Assembly (NCBI GenBank): GCA_021234155.1 | Contig: JAJEKV010000097.1 | Span: forward strand, 3,476,074-3,540,073 | Source: Isoetes taiwanensis | Taxonomy: Eukaryota; Streptophyta; Lycopodiopsida; Isoetales; Isoetaceae | Length of the DNA: 64,000 nt | Reading direction: 5' to 3' | Shown here: positions 13,480 through 23,296 of the stretch, one piece after another | How the letters are laid out: each line of letters opens with the position of its first letter | Numbering within the stretch: position 1 is the first letter of the stretch | The notes under the pieces: generated by a model | What the model was told of the DNA's origin: nothing | Database searches by the model: none | What the model saw: only the letters and a program-made list of their open reading frames with translations | Program-made: the position numbers and the translations under genes

Positions 13480-14384
13480 GAGGCAGTATATCCACTATAT
13501 GTCCTGGTATTAGGACAATCTCGTGCCCAATGTCCAGGCTCTCAGCACTTAAATCATCGCCTCTCATTGATGCACATATCCCTTTCCTCTGCAGACATCC
13601 GGGATGATCTATTTTGTGGCGCTTGGCTTGCTGGCCTGCACATCCATAGAGCGGGCAGCAGCTCCACCTCTGTTATTATACCTTCCTCTCCTTGAGGAAT
13701 TCCCGGTTTGCCATGAAGATTGAGCCTACCACTTCCGTTGAGCATCTAGTGCTGCTTTTTCTGCTAGATCTACCTCCCGATGCTTCGCAATTCTTACAAC
13801 CTCCTCCTGATCTGTATAAGATACTCCAGACATCGTGCTCTTAATTTCCACCTGAAGCCCTTGCACAAACCTAGAGCACAACTTAACCTTGTCCATTATA
13901 GGACAATGAGGCTGCAATCTCCTGAACTTCTCATTGTACTCAGCTACTGTGCCAACCTGCATGCAATCAAAGAACTCATTCATCTTCTCCACCTTATACA
14001 CTGGCGGTGTAAAATAACCTTCAGATGCACTCTTAAACTCAGCCCAGGTAGCCTATACAGGAGTCTTCCCCAGATCTATCACACACGTCTTCCACCAAAC
14101 ACGTGCAAATCCTCCTTAATCAGGTCAAAATAAAACTCCACTCCACGGAGCCATGCATCCGCATCATCCCCGATTGTGTTCTCCCTAGTGAACACTTCCC
14201 TCTTGGTATCCTTCAACACCTTCTCTATAGCTTTCTCCGCGTCACTCTTTTGATGGGATGCAGTCTGTTGCAAAGCCTGTTGAATCGCTGGCAAAATACT
14301 GGTAATATCGGGAGCTCCCTCAGGTCCAACTCCACCTGCACCACTAGCATCACCAGCTTCCATGGTTCCCTCTACTCTCTGCAT
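13480..14384 (-). pseudogene. gag (capsid and zinc knuckle), broken
   Basis: Minus-strand coding starting at the Met at 14384. An N-terminal acidic/Gln-rich region is followed by a retrotransposon capsid segment (AWLRGVEFYFDLI near 14130, then MNEFFDCMQVGTVAEYNEKF near 13990-13930). A GHWARDCP half of a CCHC zinc knuckle lies at 13512-13535. At least three frame changes or stops separate the parts, including a stop inside the knuckle. Gag would package the RNA. As read here it cannot make one protein, unless some breaks are CAG/CTG consensus errors. Confidence 0.8.
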
Positions 14385-14455
14385 AATACAAAAATATCAT
14401 TAGCCAACCCCCTCAAGATGTTCAATCTAATCTCAAGGCATTCCAGATCAACTAT

Positions 14456-14467
14456 GCTCTGATACCA
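14456..14467 (-). other. Primer binding site (initiator tRNA-Met type)
   Basis: The minus strand reads TGGTATCAGAGC two bases inside the 5' LTR end. This is the standard plant retrotransposon site complementary to the 3' end of initiator methionine tRNA. It fixes the LTR boundary at 14470 and the orientation of the element. Confidence 0.93.
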
Positions 14468-14469
14468 AT

Positions 14470-15751
14470 TGTAACGGGCTTGCCAAGCTGGCCTCTCCGA
14501 GGCAACTTGGGATCCTGTTGATTCCATTACATTACTACTAGCACTTGACAAGGGAGGTTGGGCTAATTAAATATCTTATGCAACTTGTAATCTATATGAC
14601 ACGGTAAAGAATCCAATCTTTATATTCACATTAGATATCCAACAAGTGTTGAAGACAAATCACATAGTACATGTATATACATCCAAAACCTTAACAATGT
14701 CAATTCCACAATCAGCTTAACTCTTGATTATGAGAAAAGTCTTCAATACAAGAACTCTTATCATCAGAAGGTTCACTCATTACAGCATCTATAGCCGCCT
14801 GATCTCCTAAATCCAATGGAGGTCATCCCCTTCATCTGCATAAAGGTGGATTTCATTGCCTTCTAAAGAAGGTTCCACAAAACAGGGGGTAGATCCCACA
14901 CTAGTCTCTACCACGGAAGGATGGCCTTCTTCTGAGCTCTGGATAATCTCTGGTGCCTGTACACTAGCCTCATCCTCCCTCCTGGCCTCAGTTCCGACCT
15001 CCTTAGGTCGTTTTCAGGCTGTGGCAATACCTCTCCACAGACCCAGATATGGCAATCCCCAACTCAGGCTTAATCTGCACCTTTCGCTAGTCAGTTCACC
15101 CCTCTGGGCCAATTTCGGCCTGTTCTCAGACCAATCCGACCTGTCTAAGGTCGTCCCAGCTCTTCTCTCACTTTAATACTTTTTTTTTGTTATTCCAATC
15201 TGATTGCTTTTAACTAACTCTGAGCCCCTCTTACTCACCTCTGGCTCGTCTTTCACATCTGGTTCTTCCCTGTGGTTCACCCAACATCCAAATAGATTTT
15301 TCCTTAAGAACTAGGTGAAACTGAGCCCTTCAAATTTTAATCAAGCATAATACCAATTAAGCCACCATCTATTGCTTACAGTTAATATTCCCATAATTCA
15401 TAATTCATACTCTAATAGCGCCATAAGCATTTCTTGGCCTAATTCAAATTCAATCATCTTAACATCCCCGGTGTAAGCGGTAAACCACCCACCTGATTAC
15501 GCTATCTTTGCAATTGTCCTGCTGACACTCCAAATCTCCTTCACAAAAACTCCTCCTCAGAAGGTTTGCCTCAAAGCAAAAACCCCAATTCCTCTACAAT
15601 TTAGTATTTATAGATTTCATGTATAAACACCAGATACATACCATGTATATATTTTTCCACTCCAGAATCAATTTAATGGTCCCTTATAATCATACGAAAT
15701 TGTATTAATTTACTTACATCAATCGTCTGCTAACCCGCCAGGCTCGTTACA
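14470..15751 (-). repeat. 5' LTR of the chromovirus (right copy, internally deleted)
   Basis: Starts TGTAACGGGC and ends GGCTCGTTACA on the plus strand, giving the TG...CA ends and short inverted termini of an LTR. It is alignable with the left copy from the word CTTGGGATCCTG to the terminal CGTTACA. Between about 14987 and 14988 it lacks some 930 bp that are present in the left LTR at about 8287-9219; the break lies in CCTCC microhomology. Confidence 0.88.
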
Positions 15752-15965
15752 TTAGATCTGCTGTCAAAACAAGATCTGCAAGAAAAGGATCTGCGACCAA
15801 AACAAGATTTGCAAGAAAAGGATATGCGATCAAAGCAAGATCTCCAAAAGCTTCAATAGATCAACGACAAAGCACATAAACATTGATAGAGCAAGAAAAG
15901 AAATACCCAAAAAGGCAGCATAATAGCCCCTTCATCTCCATTTTTCAACTCGAGAGTTTGTCCGC
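15752..15965 (+). repeat. 33-bp tandem repeat next to the LTR
   Basis: About two and a half copies of a 33-bp unit made of the words AAAACAAGATCTGCAAG and AAAAGGATCTGCGA lie at about 15764-15850, directly after the chromovirus right LTR. The following 100 bases are AT-rich and show nothing else. Confidence 0.6.
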
Positions 15966-15972
15966 AAACAAC

Positions 15973-16655
15973 TCAGTCTATCAACAAACCGGATTCCTGA
16001 ACTACTTGCACTAGAAGCCCCAGCATCTGCCAGTGATTGCACGTCCCTTCCCAGTGCCAAAGGCCAGTTACCCACCAGCTGTTGCTGTGCGTCATATTCA
16101 ACAAGAACCTGACAAGAAAAGGAACATAAGAAACTTTAGATTTAGGAAAAAAATTCGATACAGACATAATGAGGTGGTGGCGAGGGCGGCGGGGTAGATG
16201 GGCAAACATATGGAGGTGGGGGCGAGGGCGATGAAGGAAGGGGGGTCGTAAATATAAGGAGGTGGTGGCGAGGGTGATAGTAGGGGGGTGATTTATAGGC
16301 ATAAGGAGATGGTGGCGAGGCCGATAAAGGAGGGGGGGGATTCATAGATACAAGGAGGAGGCGGTGAGGGAAATTGAGGAGGTGGCGATAGGTAGACATA
16401 GGGAAGTGGTGGCGATGGGTAAACATAAGGATGTTGAGGCGAGGGGGATAGGGGAGGTGGTGAAGGGTAGACATAATGTGGCAAAGGAAGAGGGAACTCG
16501 TATACTAAAGATGGAGGTGGGAATGAGAAAACCAAAGACAGAGGAGTTGAAGATTGATAGACATAAGGTGGAGGTGGTGGGAAGGCATATTCGAGGTGTG
16601 GAGGTGGAGGAGGAATGAATACTCAAAATTTGGAACTGGGACAGAAGGATGACTC
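15973..16655 (-). pseudogene. Extensin-like fragment (copy of the 28 kb gene)
   Basis: The minus strand encodes runs of SPPPPYVY-type repeats in shifting frames (for example [16 protein letters not shown] and [15 protein letters not shown]). The left end of the fragment, [11 protein letters not shown], is identical in protein to the extensin at 28117-28170, so this is a partial copy lacking the signal peptide. It is joined in frame to a transposase-like coding region at about 16655. Several frame breaks follow. Confidence 0.75.
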
Positions 16656-16670
16656 ATTCTTCTGTCCCAG
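16636..16670. repeat. 12-bp perfect inverted repeat at the fusion point
   Basis: CTGGGACAGAAG at 16636-16647 and its exact complement CTTCTGTCCCAG at 16659-16670 are separated by 11 bases. One arm belongs to the extensin copy (also present near 28135 as CTTCTGTCCCAG), the other to the transposase-like exon. The junction between the two genes lies in the loop. Confidence 0.85.
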
Positions 16671-17230
16671 TATCTGTAGAATGAAGACTTGCTCACCCCA
16701 AGAATCCATCTCAATGCTCTCATACATACCCTCATGCCCCTCAATTGATATAGTAGCCTTCCTGTGTTTTCATCATAGCTGGAATTCTTACACAAGGAGT
16801 AGATGAAATTAATCCTATCTTTTTGAAGCTGTCCAATGTATTGGGACCTTATCTGCACGAGGTCATCCACACTGTACTGCACTGTGCAATCTAGGTTGCA
16901 ACACTCTTGTCCCCTAATTGCCTCTAGGTTTTCTTTGGTTGGGGCCATACTTTCCATCCTTTCTAAATATTTGTCACTTCTAGGCCTCTTGGGCACCCTT
17001 GGCTGCCTTTTATGAAAAACATAACGTCTCTTCCTAGTGATCAAAGGATGCTCATCGACCACCAAATCTTCCACATGGCCTTGAGTGGGTCTTGGGGTAT
17101 GTAGTTGAGTAGGGGGATTCGGACTATCACCATTCTTGTGTGTAATATATCTAATTGGCCATCTCAAGCTGACTTTGGGACTCCGGCAACCCGAGCACAC
17201 AATGCAATCACTAGAGCTTCCACGGGACAT
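16650..17230 (-). CDS. Transposase-like N-terminal region fused to extensin sequence
   Basis: An open frame beginning at Met 17230. The first 60 residues are basic and Pro-rich. Then a Cys-rich block (GQECCNLDCTVQY) and a conserved-looking stretch (RSQYIGQLQKDRINFIYSL, then RLLYQLRGMRVCMRALRWIL and GVSKSSFYRY) follow. The pattern CC-x2-C, then a helical block, then G-x-x-VC, then a GVS-S motif is one I associate with the N-terminal part of DDE transposase-derived plant and animal proteins. The name is inference; no catalytic core is present. After YWDRRMSHPSV the frame runs directly into extensin sequence, so the gene is either a chimera or was truncated by the fusion. Confidence 0.5.
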
Positions 17231-17720
17231 GATTGTATCAACCGATAAGAAGCTTCACAATGCCAACTCCAAGATGATCATCTCCCACCTTTCATCATTC
17301 ACACTATCAAAAGGATCAAGCTGCGGTTATTATGCCCTCTGCAAAATACCATCTCGTTGCAAGGGTACAACAACAAACAACCCATCTTCCTCCATTGGAG
17401 CCTAGGGCAATGGCTGTCTTTGGACTTCCTTGGCTCCATTTTACTCATCTCACATGCTCCACGAATGAAAAAAGCACACATTAAAACCATATAGCCCCAA
17501 ACACCACAAATATGACCATATAAACCATATAAAACCATACAAACATATTAAATATAAACCATACAACCGTATATAACCACCAAAATCATATAACCATATT
17601 AAACCATACAACCATATTTAATGTAAACCATATGTAAACATTAAAACCACATATAACCATTGAAACTATATAACCATATTAAATACACAACATAACATAA
17701 CATATATAAACATACAACAT
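17231..17720. repeat. ACCATATAAA-type degenerate satellite
   Basis: From about 17480 to 17710 the sequence is a loose tandem of 10-20 bp units built on AACCATATAAA, ACCATACAACC and AACATATTAAA. The stretch 17231-17480 shows no gene that I can support. Confidence 0.6.
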
Positions 17721-18123
17721 AACCTTTAATATCTTGTCATGGCCACGTGGCGCCTCCTTAGAGGCTGATAGGATGGCCATGTCAGCAACCCGCACTGCCA
17801 CGTCACGGAGGGCATGGCCCACACGTGACAGATCCTTATTATTGCACTTTTCACGAGGGTTCGAGGGTGCGGCCCAGTCTTGCACCCTCTTCCTCTCCCC
17901 AGACCATTCTTCCTCCCCCGCTTTCTCGATCACTCTTAGCGCTCTCTGTTTTCCTTAAAGCCCGATTTTCCCCATCGGTGATCGGCCGAACCGAGCCATT
18001 CCAAGGCCATCATATGGCGGCTTGGTGACGGATCGGGGCGCATCCAGTAGCCCAGAAGTTTTAAGCCTTGATTGAGTGTTCGGCGGGCGTTCTTGCTGAG
18101 AGAAGAAAGTGAGGTTCTTCTCT

Positions 18124-18369
18124 GTAAGTTTTAGGCTTTTCTTTGCTTCTTTTTTAGTTTTTACGTAAGTCCTTTCATGCATTTTTACTTATATTACATT
18201 GTTTCTTTGCTCTTATTTTTGCTCTTATATTTTTACTTATATTTTTACTGCTCTTATTATTGCCTGATACAATTTCCAGCCCGACAAATCCTTATTCACG
18301 CTTTGCGAACGCCTGTAGCCACATGGAATCGAACACGGGAGCTTCCTCCTCATCCAGCAAATCTTCCAG
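18124..18369 (+). CDS. First coding exon of an unidentified gene, with a 5' UTR intron
   Basis: A CT-rich leader near 17880-17960 resembles a plant core-promoter pyrimidine patch. A likely 5' UTR intron starts GTAAGT at 18124 and ends TTTCCAG at 18279. The next exon carries ATG at 18323 and reads MESNTGASSSSSKSSR up to a GTATGT donor at 18370. A candidate acceptor near 18537-18547 would add a Ser/Lys-rich segment (SENSGKSSSKQPR) before a stop at about 18580. Only a Ser-rich N-terminus is visible, so no function is assigned. The stop follows a CCGAG that could be a miscalled CCAGAG. Confidence 0.4.
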
Positions 18370-18879
18370 GTATGTTTTTGTAATATCATACCCTTTTTTA
18401 ATCTTATTTGTCTCTACTGTTCTCTGTTTTCTCATTAATCTCATTAATCTCTCTGTTATCTGTTTTCCTTTTGTATTGTTTTCTGTTTTTGTTATCTTTT
18501 TCTTAGTTGTTGTTGAATTGAATACATTGCACAGGCACAAGTGAGAATAGTGGTAAGAGTAGTAGCAAGCAACCGAGATAGAAATCATCAGAGACAGGTG
18601 TTAGGAAGTAAGATATTGCAGAGCATTAACAGAACATTACTAGGAATGATTCACAAAAGAAATTGCTAAACTGTCTATGAATGTTTAATAACAGAACATA
18701 ACTAGGAATCTTTTTTCCTAACTATCAACTAAGAATAGGAATTGCTTCACAGAATCTGCAATTCTAACAGCATATCCTCCAACTGCGGGAGAGATCTGCG
18801 AGAGGGATCCGGCTTTCTCGGTGGCGAGTTGAGAATACCTCGGCTTTGCCAACAATCTAGGAATCTGAGGCCTTCTTCT

Positions 18880-20260
18880 CCGACTCGCCCAGTCGAGAAT
18901 TTCTCGACTTCCTTGGCCCGGAAGAGGAATACACTTTCGGATTGTTGGCTGGTTGAAATTCTCGACTTCATGGTCGAGTGCATTACCCCGACTACCAGCG
19001 TCTTCACATTCTTTTTCCACTGCTGCGACCTTCACATTCTTTTCCAGCCTGCTGCGGCCTTCTCGACTTCGTGAGTCGAGAATGTGATTCTCTGTCAATG
19101 GCCCTTTGTGCGGTCGCGGTGCCTCCACCCGGTCAGAGCCACTCTCCTTGAACCATCATGAATATTGCGAAGGGGAGGGCTCCGGTTGGAATGGCCTCAG
19201 CGACTTAACCACCCGAGTCTTGCTGGCTGCTTTCTTGACTTCGTGAGTCGAGAAAACGAGCTCTAGTGCATTCTACAAGTGCTGCGGGCAGGTCTTAACC
19301 ACTCTCCTTCAAACTATCTTGCTCGGATATTGCGAAGGGAAGTGGTTTTATTTGTCTATGAGGCCAACTCTAACAAGCCAATTCTCACATTGTATGGTGC
19401 GATGGCCTCTACCCGGTCGAGACCGCCTCGCCGAAACATCTTCGTCGAATATTGCGAAGGGATGGGCTTGGGCTGGAGGCCTCTACTACTAACCACGCGG
19501 AAACCCTGTGAGCTTGTTGCATGCGCATTCTCGGCTCGCTGAGTCGAGAATGCCTTATCCACCGGCACTCCATGTGTACTATCTCGAGTTCGATGGCTAA
19601 GGCATTCTGCGACTTGCGAGTCGAAAAATGTAGAACGAAAACCAACACTTGCATTCTAACTTCGCCAAGTCGAGAATCCCTTAGCGACCAATTCTCCCGG
19701 TGTATGGTCGCGGTGGCCTCGACCCGGTCGAGCCACTCTCTTCGAACCATCTTAGCCGAATATTGTGAAGGGAGGGGTTGGGACCGGGTGGAAGGCCTCT
19801 ACAACTAACCATAGGGGAAACCCGCGAGCTTCACTGCGCATTCGACTCGCTGAGTCGGGGAATGCCTCAACCAGCCAGCACCACATGTGTACCATCTGGA
19901 GTTCTCGATGGCTAACGCATTCTCGACTTACGAGTCGAGAATGCGAGAAAACCAAGGGGCTGCATTCTCGACTTCGCAAATTCGAGAATCCCTTAGCCCG
20001 TCCCATCTGCATTCTCCGGTGCTGCTATTGGGAGCCATGAGCCACTCTCCTTCAAATTATATTGCTCGAATATTGCGAAGGGAAGTGGCCCTGACTGTGT
20101 GCAGGCATTTGGGTCTTAGCACAGGTCTCTACAACTAAGCACTTTGTATTCTCCTGTCTTTAGTCCCAAGTGCCTCTAGCCTGTCTGAGCCACTCTCCTT
20201 CGAACCATCTTCCTCGAATATTGCGAAGAGGAGGGTTCACCGGTAGAGGCCTCTCCACTA
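18880..20260. repeat. Degenerate tandem foldback repeats
   Basis: A roughly 46-bp imperfect hairpin motif, CCACTCTCCTTC...GCGAAGGGAAGTGG with CGAATATTGCGAAGG in its right arm, recurs at about 19125, 19308, 19425, 19730, 20041 and 20186. Between these lie about nine versions of the palindrome CTCGACTCGCGAGTCGAG. Spacing varies from about 120 to 310 bp, so the array is old or scrambled. Open frames here have no support as genes. Confidence 0.7.
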
Positions 20261-20537
20261 ACCATCGGGGAGGATGCATTTGAACCGCATCTCCTGGGCC
20301 TTAGACCTAGCCTGATCTATATACAACATTCCAAGAAAATATACAACACGGAACTGTTCACGTTTACCCCCGATCCATTGTTTTAAGGTTGGAGGCATCT
20401 CTCAATCCGGTAATTCATCTCGAAGCTGAAATGCTCGACAACAAAACAATAAATCCGTCGAGCTTATGAGCAGTTCCATGATCTAAACACAGACGGCATG
20501 TTCTATACAAAATAACACAGGCATCTCTGAAACTCAC

Positions 20538-20767
20538 CTCTTCACGCAGTAATTCCTTGGGCCATTGTATCACATATCCCACAGCCTCTCCGAGAGTCTT
20601 TGCTTCTTTTGTCGGTCTCATCAAGAGTGCATTCGCATCTAATACTTGTAGCAATGCGATTCTCGTGTATCCCCGTTCCATGGCGCAGCAGTGTAGAGTT
20701 TCCGTGTCTGGCAGCTCCTCTGATCCGCTTCCTACCTTAGCTCCGTGCTCATCGATCAAATCAACTG
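20538..20767 (-). CDS. Exon for a DUF8039-like transposon-associated domain
   Basis: On the minus strand an acceptor (TTATTGCAAG) precedes an open exon that ends at GAAGAG and a GTGAGTTTC donor. The exon reads VDLIDEHGAKVGSG, then ALLQVLDANALLMRPTKEAK, then TLGEAVGYVIQWPKELL. This layout (a short beta-rich domain ending in L-G-E-A-x-G-x-x-I-x-W-P) matches the DUF8039-type domain I recall from plant CACTA and Ulp1-containing transposon proteins. The rest of the gene was not found. It stands alone in the minus orientation among plus-strand coding pieces. Confidence 0.5.
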
Positions 20768-20829
20768 CTTGCAATAACACGCGCGATCAGAAAAAATACA
20801 CAGAGCAAGGCACTGCAAGGAGCTAATCG

Positions 20830-21950
20830 CGTCGCGGCGCCATTCCGGAAGTCGCTTACAGTCGATGCTCGCCTCCTAACTCAAAGTCGCCAATGCCAAT
20901 GAAGATAATCTACACTAAAGTCCACGGATGTGATTCAATTTCGAAATGGTGTTTGGGCGGCTAAAGCCCGGCCGGTCTTTGTATCCTTAGCCCGCTTTTT
21001 TTCTTAAATGATTGCATGTCCTTAAATTCAAATTAAAGAACACGCCCGATCTTTTTTACGTGCAGTCCTAAAACCTACAACGCGCGGCGGAAACTTAATT
21101 TACAGAAGGGTTCGAGCAGGAAGAAGATCTTGAGGGCATCTGACATGACGACTCCGTCCAAGAAGCCCGAGAAAATTTGGGTTCTAGCGGCAAAGAAGAA
21201 AAAAAGACAAGCTCGGGTGAGCTCGAGGTTTTTCTTTGGTCGAATACCTTTATGATCCATCCTTTGGTCTTGCGGCATTCACCGCCCGGACTCACTAGTG
21301 ATCACCGGCCTAACTTCGTTCTTCGTCATCGAGGGGCCGGAGACAGAGCTTCTTGACACACCGGCAGATTCTTGGTGGTATGTCGAGGTATCGGCAAGTG
21401 GGAAGGAGAAAGATCTGTTTCTCCCACCAAAGGGACAAGAAGAGCTCCTATAGACAAGTACAAGAAGGTTTTTGTTGTGCTCTCCATCTCGGCCAGCCCG
21501 GTTCGAAGCATCTAACATTTCATGTGGAGGACTCCCGGAAGAGTAAGTTCTACCACACGAAAAAATTATCGGTTTCAAATTATTCTCACTCTTCAATGAG
21601 CAAAGGCGAAGGGCACCGACAAAAAGACCGGCGCTTTTAAATTGTCGTAACCTTGGATGGAAGGATCTGAAGGGATGAAGGAGGCGGGAACCCTAACATC
21701 CGGGGAGCTTGGAATGGAGATTTCAGTCGGGGAAAAACTGTTCAACACGGGGAGCTTCACCTCCAGCTGTCTTTGAAGACTCTACAACACTTTCGGTGGG
21801 TAGGGAAGTTGTGGTTCATAAAGAAAGAAGTCCCATACAAGACCAAAGATGGAGAAGATGACACCACACCTGGGAGGAATCGGATGATGAAGCGATCGAA
21901 GATATGGTCGACTCCCAATTAATGGATCCGTGATGAGCGCATCAGGATTT
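20830..21950 (+). other. Coding-like but frame-scrambled stretch
   Basis: Several short open pieces share codon character with the downstream region (for example ENLGSSGKEEKKTSSGELEV near 21180 and DKYKKVFVVLSISASP near 21450), but no two join without a frame change or stop. They may be exons or decayed parts of the gene whose DGQH fragment lies at 21952-22430. I see no recognisable domain. Confidence 0.35.
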
Positions 21951-21951
21951 C

Positions 21952-22430
21952 ACGAGAGGGGCACGTAAAATGGAGCTTACTGGCTCAAGATTATCCGTTG
22001 GGAATAGCACACAAGCTGCTCTTGGACATCGAGACGCCTGAAGGTCTGCACGGGAGATGCCGCCTTGTTCAACCACGGGGAATTTAATCCAAGACACATC
22101 TTTGGAGATTCTGAACCTGATGGTGCGACATCCTGTTGCAGATCCAATGCCTGCGGATGTCATACCTTTCAGCAGATCGACCGGTGAGTTGTTCAGCTGG
22201 AAGTCCGAGGAAGACCTGAAGGGAAAAGACATCCGGTTCTGGGTAGTAGACGGTCAGCATTCAGTGAGGGCAGCGCAAGTATTGCAGACGGAGAAGGAGG
22301 TGCCGCAAAGGATCAAGGATAGATATGCCAAGCGAGAGTGCAGAGTTCTTGCAGCGGAGACGCCAGCAACCGAGCTGGCCAGCATTAGCCACTGCCAGAA
22401 CACAATAGCAGCGAGTGCCAGCTACATAAG
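21952..22430 (+). pseudogene. DGQH/ParB-N-like domain fragment
   Basis: Two open pieces join end to end. The first reads HVKWSLLAQDYPLGIAHKLL and runs to about 22080. The second continues with LIQDTSLEILNLMV, IPFSRSTGELFSW, DIRFWVVDGQHSVRAAQVLQ, RECRVLAAETP and a closing LASISHCQNTIA. The core V-V-D-G-Q-H-S-x-x-A-A followed by an R-x-x-V strand and an I-S-x-x-x-N block is the signature of ParB-N/DGQHR folds, which bind nucleotides or DNA. The frame break sits at CCACGGGG; one missing A in a CAG would explain it. The end ATAAG/GTAAAG is a possible splice donor. Function in plants is unknown to me. Confidence 0.5.
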
Positions 22431-22439
22431 GTAAAGAAT

Positions 22440-23200
22440 TCTCTGATTCGGCGGCTTCTCGACTCGCGAGTCGAGAAAGCCCTAGCATCCTATCATTTCT
22501 CGTTTTTCACTGGGGTTTCTCGACTCGCGGTCGAAAAACCGAAGAAGTCAAAGGATGCGGAGCTTTCTCGACTCGCTGAGTCGAAAAAACCATAAAGTAA
22601 AGAAAAGTAAACATTCAAGGGACATTCGATCAAGTCGAGAAACCGAAGCGCAAAGAACATTCGAGATTAATGGTCGGCGGTAAATGCATCGAGCCTTCCC
22701 ATCCTTTCTTCCCCGCCTCTTGAGGGCAATGTCGCTAGCTTCTATTCTAAGTTGCATCGCTCAAGAGGCGACATGGAAGGATTTGGGAATGAGCGATGCT
22801 TTCACTCTGGCCTTCACTCTCGTACTATGTTCTCTCCTCTCCCGAGGGTATTCTCGACTCGCGAGTCAAGAAAGTCCCTTGAATCTTCTTACTTGTGCTC
22901 CTCTCACTTTCTCGACTCGCGAGGCGAGAAACCCCAGTGTAATAGAGAGAACATTGGAGATTAATGGCTGAAGAGCAAATGCATCGAGCCTTCCCAATCT
23001 TTCTTTCCCCGCCTCTTCGGGCAATGTCACTTAGTTTATATCCTAAGTTGCATCGTTCGAAGAGGCGTGAAAGCAAAGATTTGGGAATGCGCGATGCTTT
23101 CGCTCTGGCCTCGACTCTCCTATGTTTTCTCCTCTCCTTGGGGGCATTCTCGACTCGCGAGTCGAGAAACCCCCTGCATCCTCCTATTTAGTGTTTACTT
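22440..23200. repeat. Two tandem 295-bp foldback units between palindromes
   Basis: Sequence from about 22660 to 22870 is repeated at 22955-23165 (period 295: the word ATGCATCGAGCCTTCCCA starts at 22684 and 22979). Each unit is an imperfect hairpin: GCCTCTTGAG pairs with CTCAAGAGGC, and CATCGAGCCTTCCCA pairs with the TTGGGAATGAGCGATG arm. Exact or near copies of CTCGACTCGCGAGTCGAG flank them at 22458, 22853, 22914 and 23149. Short open frames here are by-products of the repeat. Confidence 0.75.
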
Positions 23201-23296
23201 CGGATGTTAGTAGATACTTTCATGCTCTAACATTGGGACATTTACTGAATGCAGCCCATATCCTGACCAGATCATACACGGCCGCAGTGGAAAGCA

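Larger units (their letters stand above)
7787..15751 (-). mobile_element. Ty3/gypsy chromovirus LTR retrotransposon, decayed
   Basis: Reading the minus strand, the order is 5' LTR (15751-14470), primer binding site, gag, protease, reverse transcriptase, RNase H, integrase, chromodomain-like tail, polypurine tract, 3' LTR (9997 down to about 7787). This order and the tail (SGCPIEDATWEDSKW just before the stop) mark a plant chromovirus. Many frame breaks make it non-autonomous. The right terminus is clean (TGTAACG...CGTTACA); the outer 36 bp or so of the left LTR have diverged or been lost, so no target-site duplication could be confirmed. The two LTRs differ by a deletion of about 930 bp in the right copy, plus scattered CAG/CTG-type differences. 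Confidence 0.9.
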
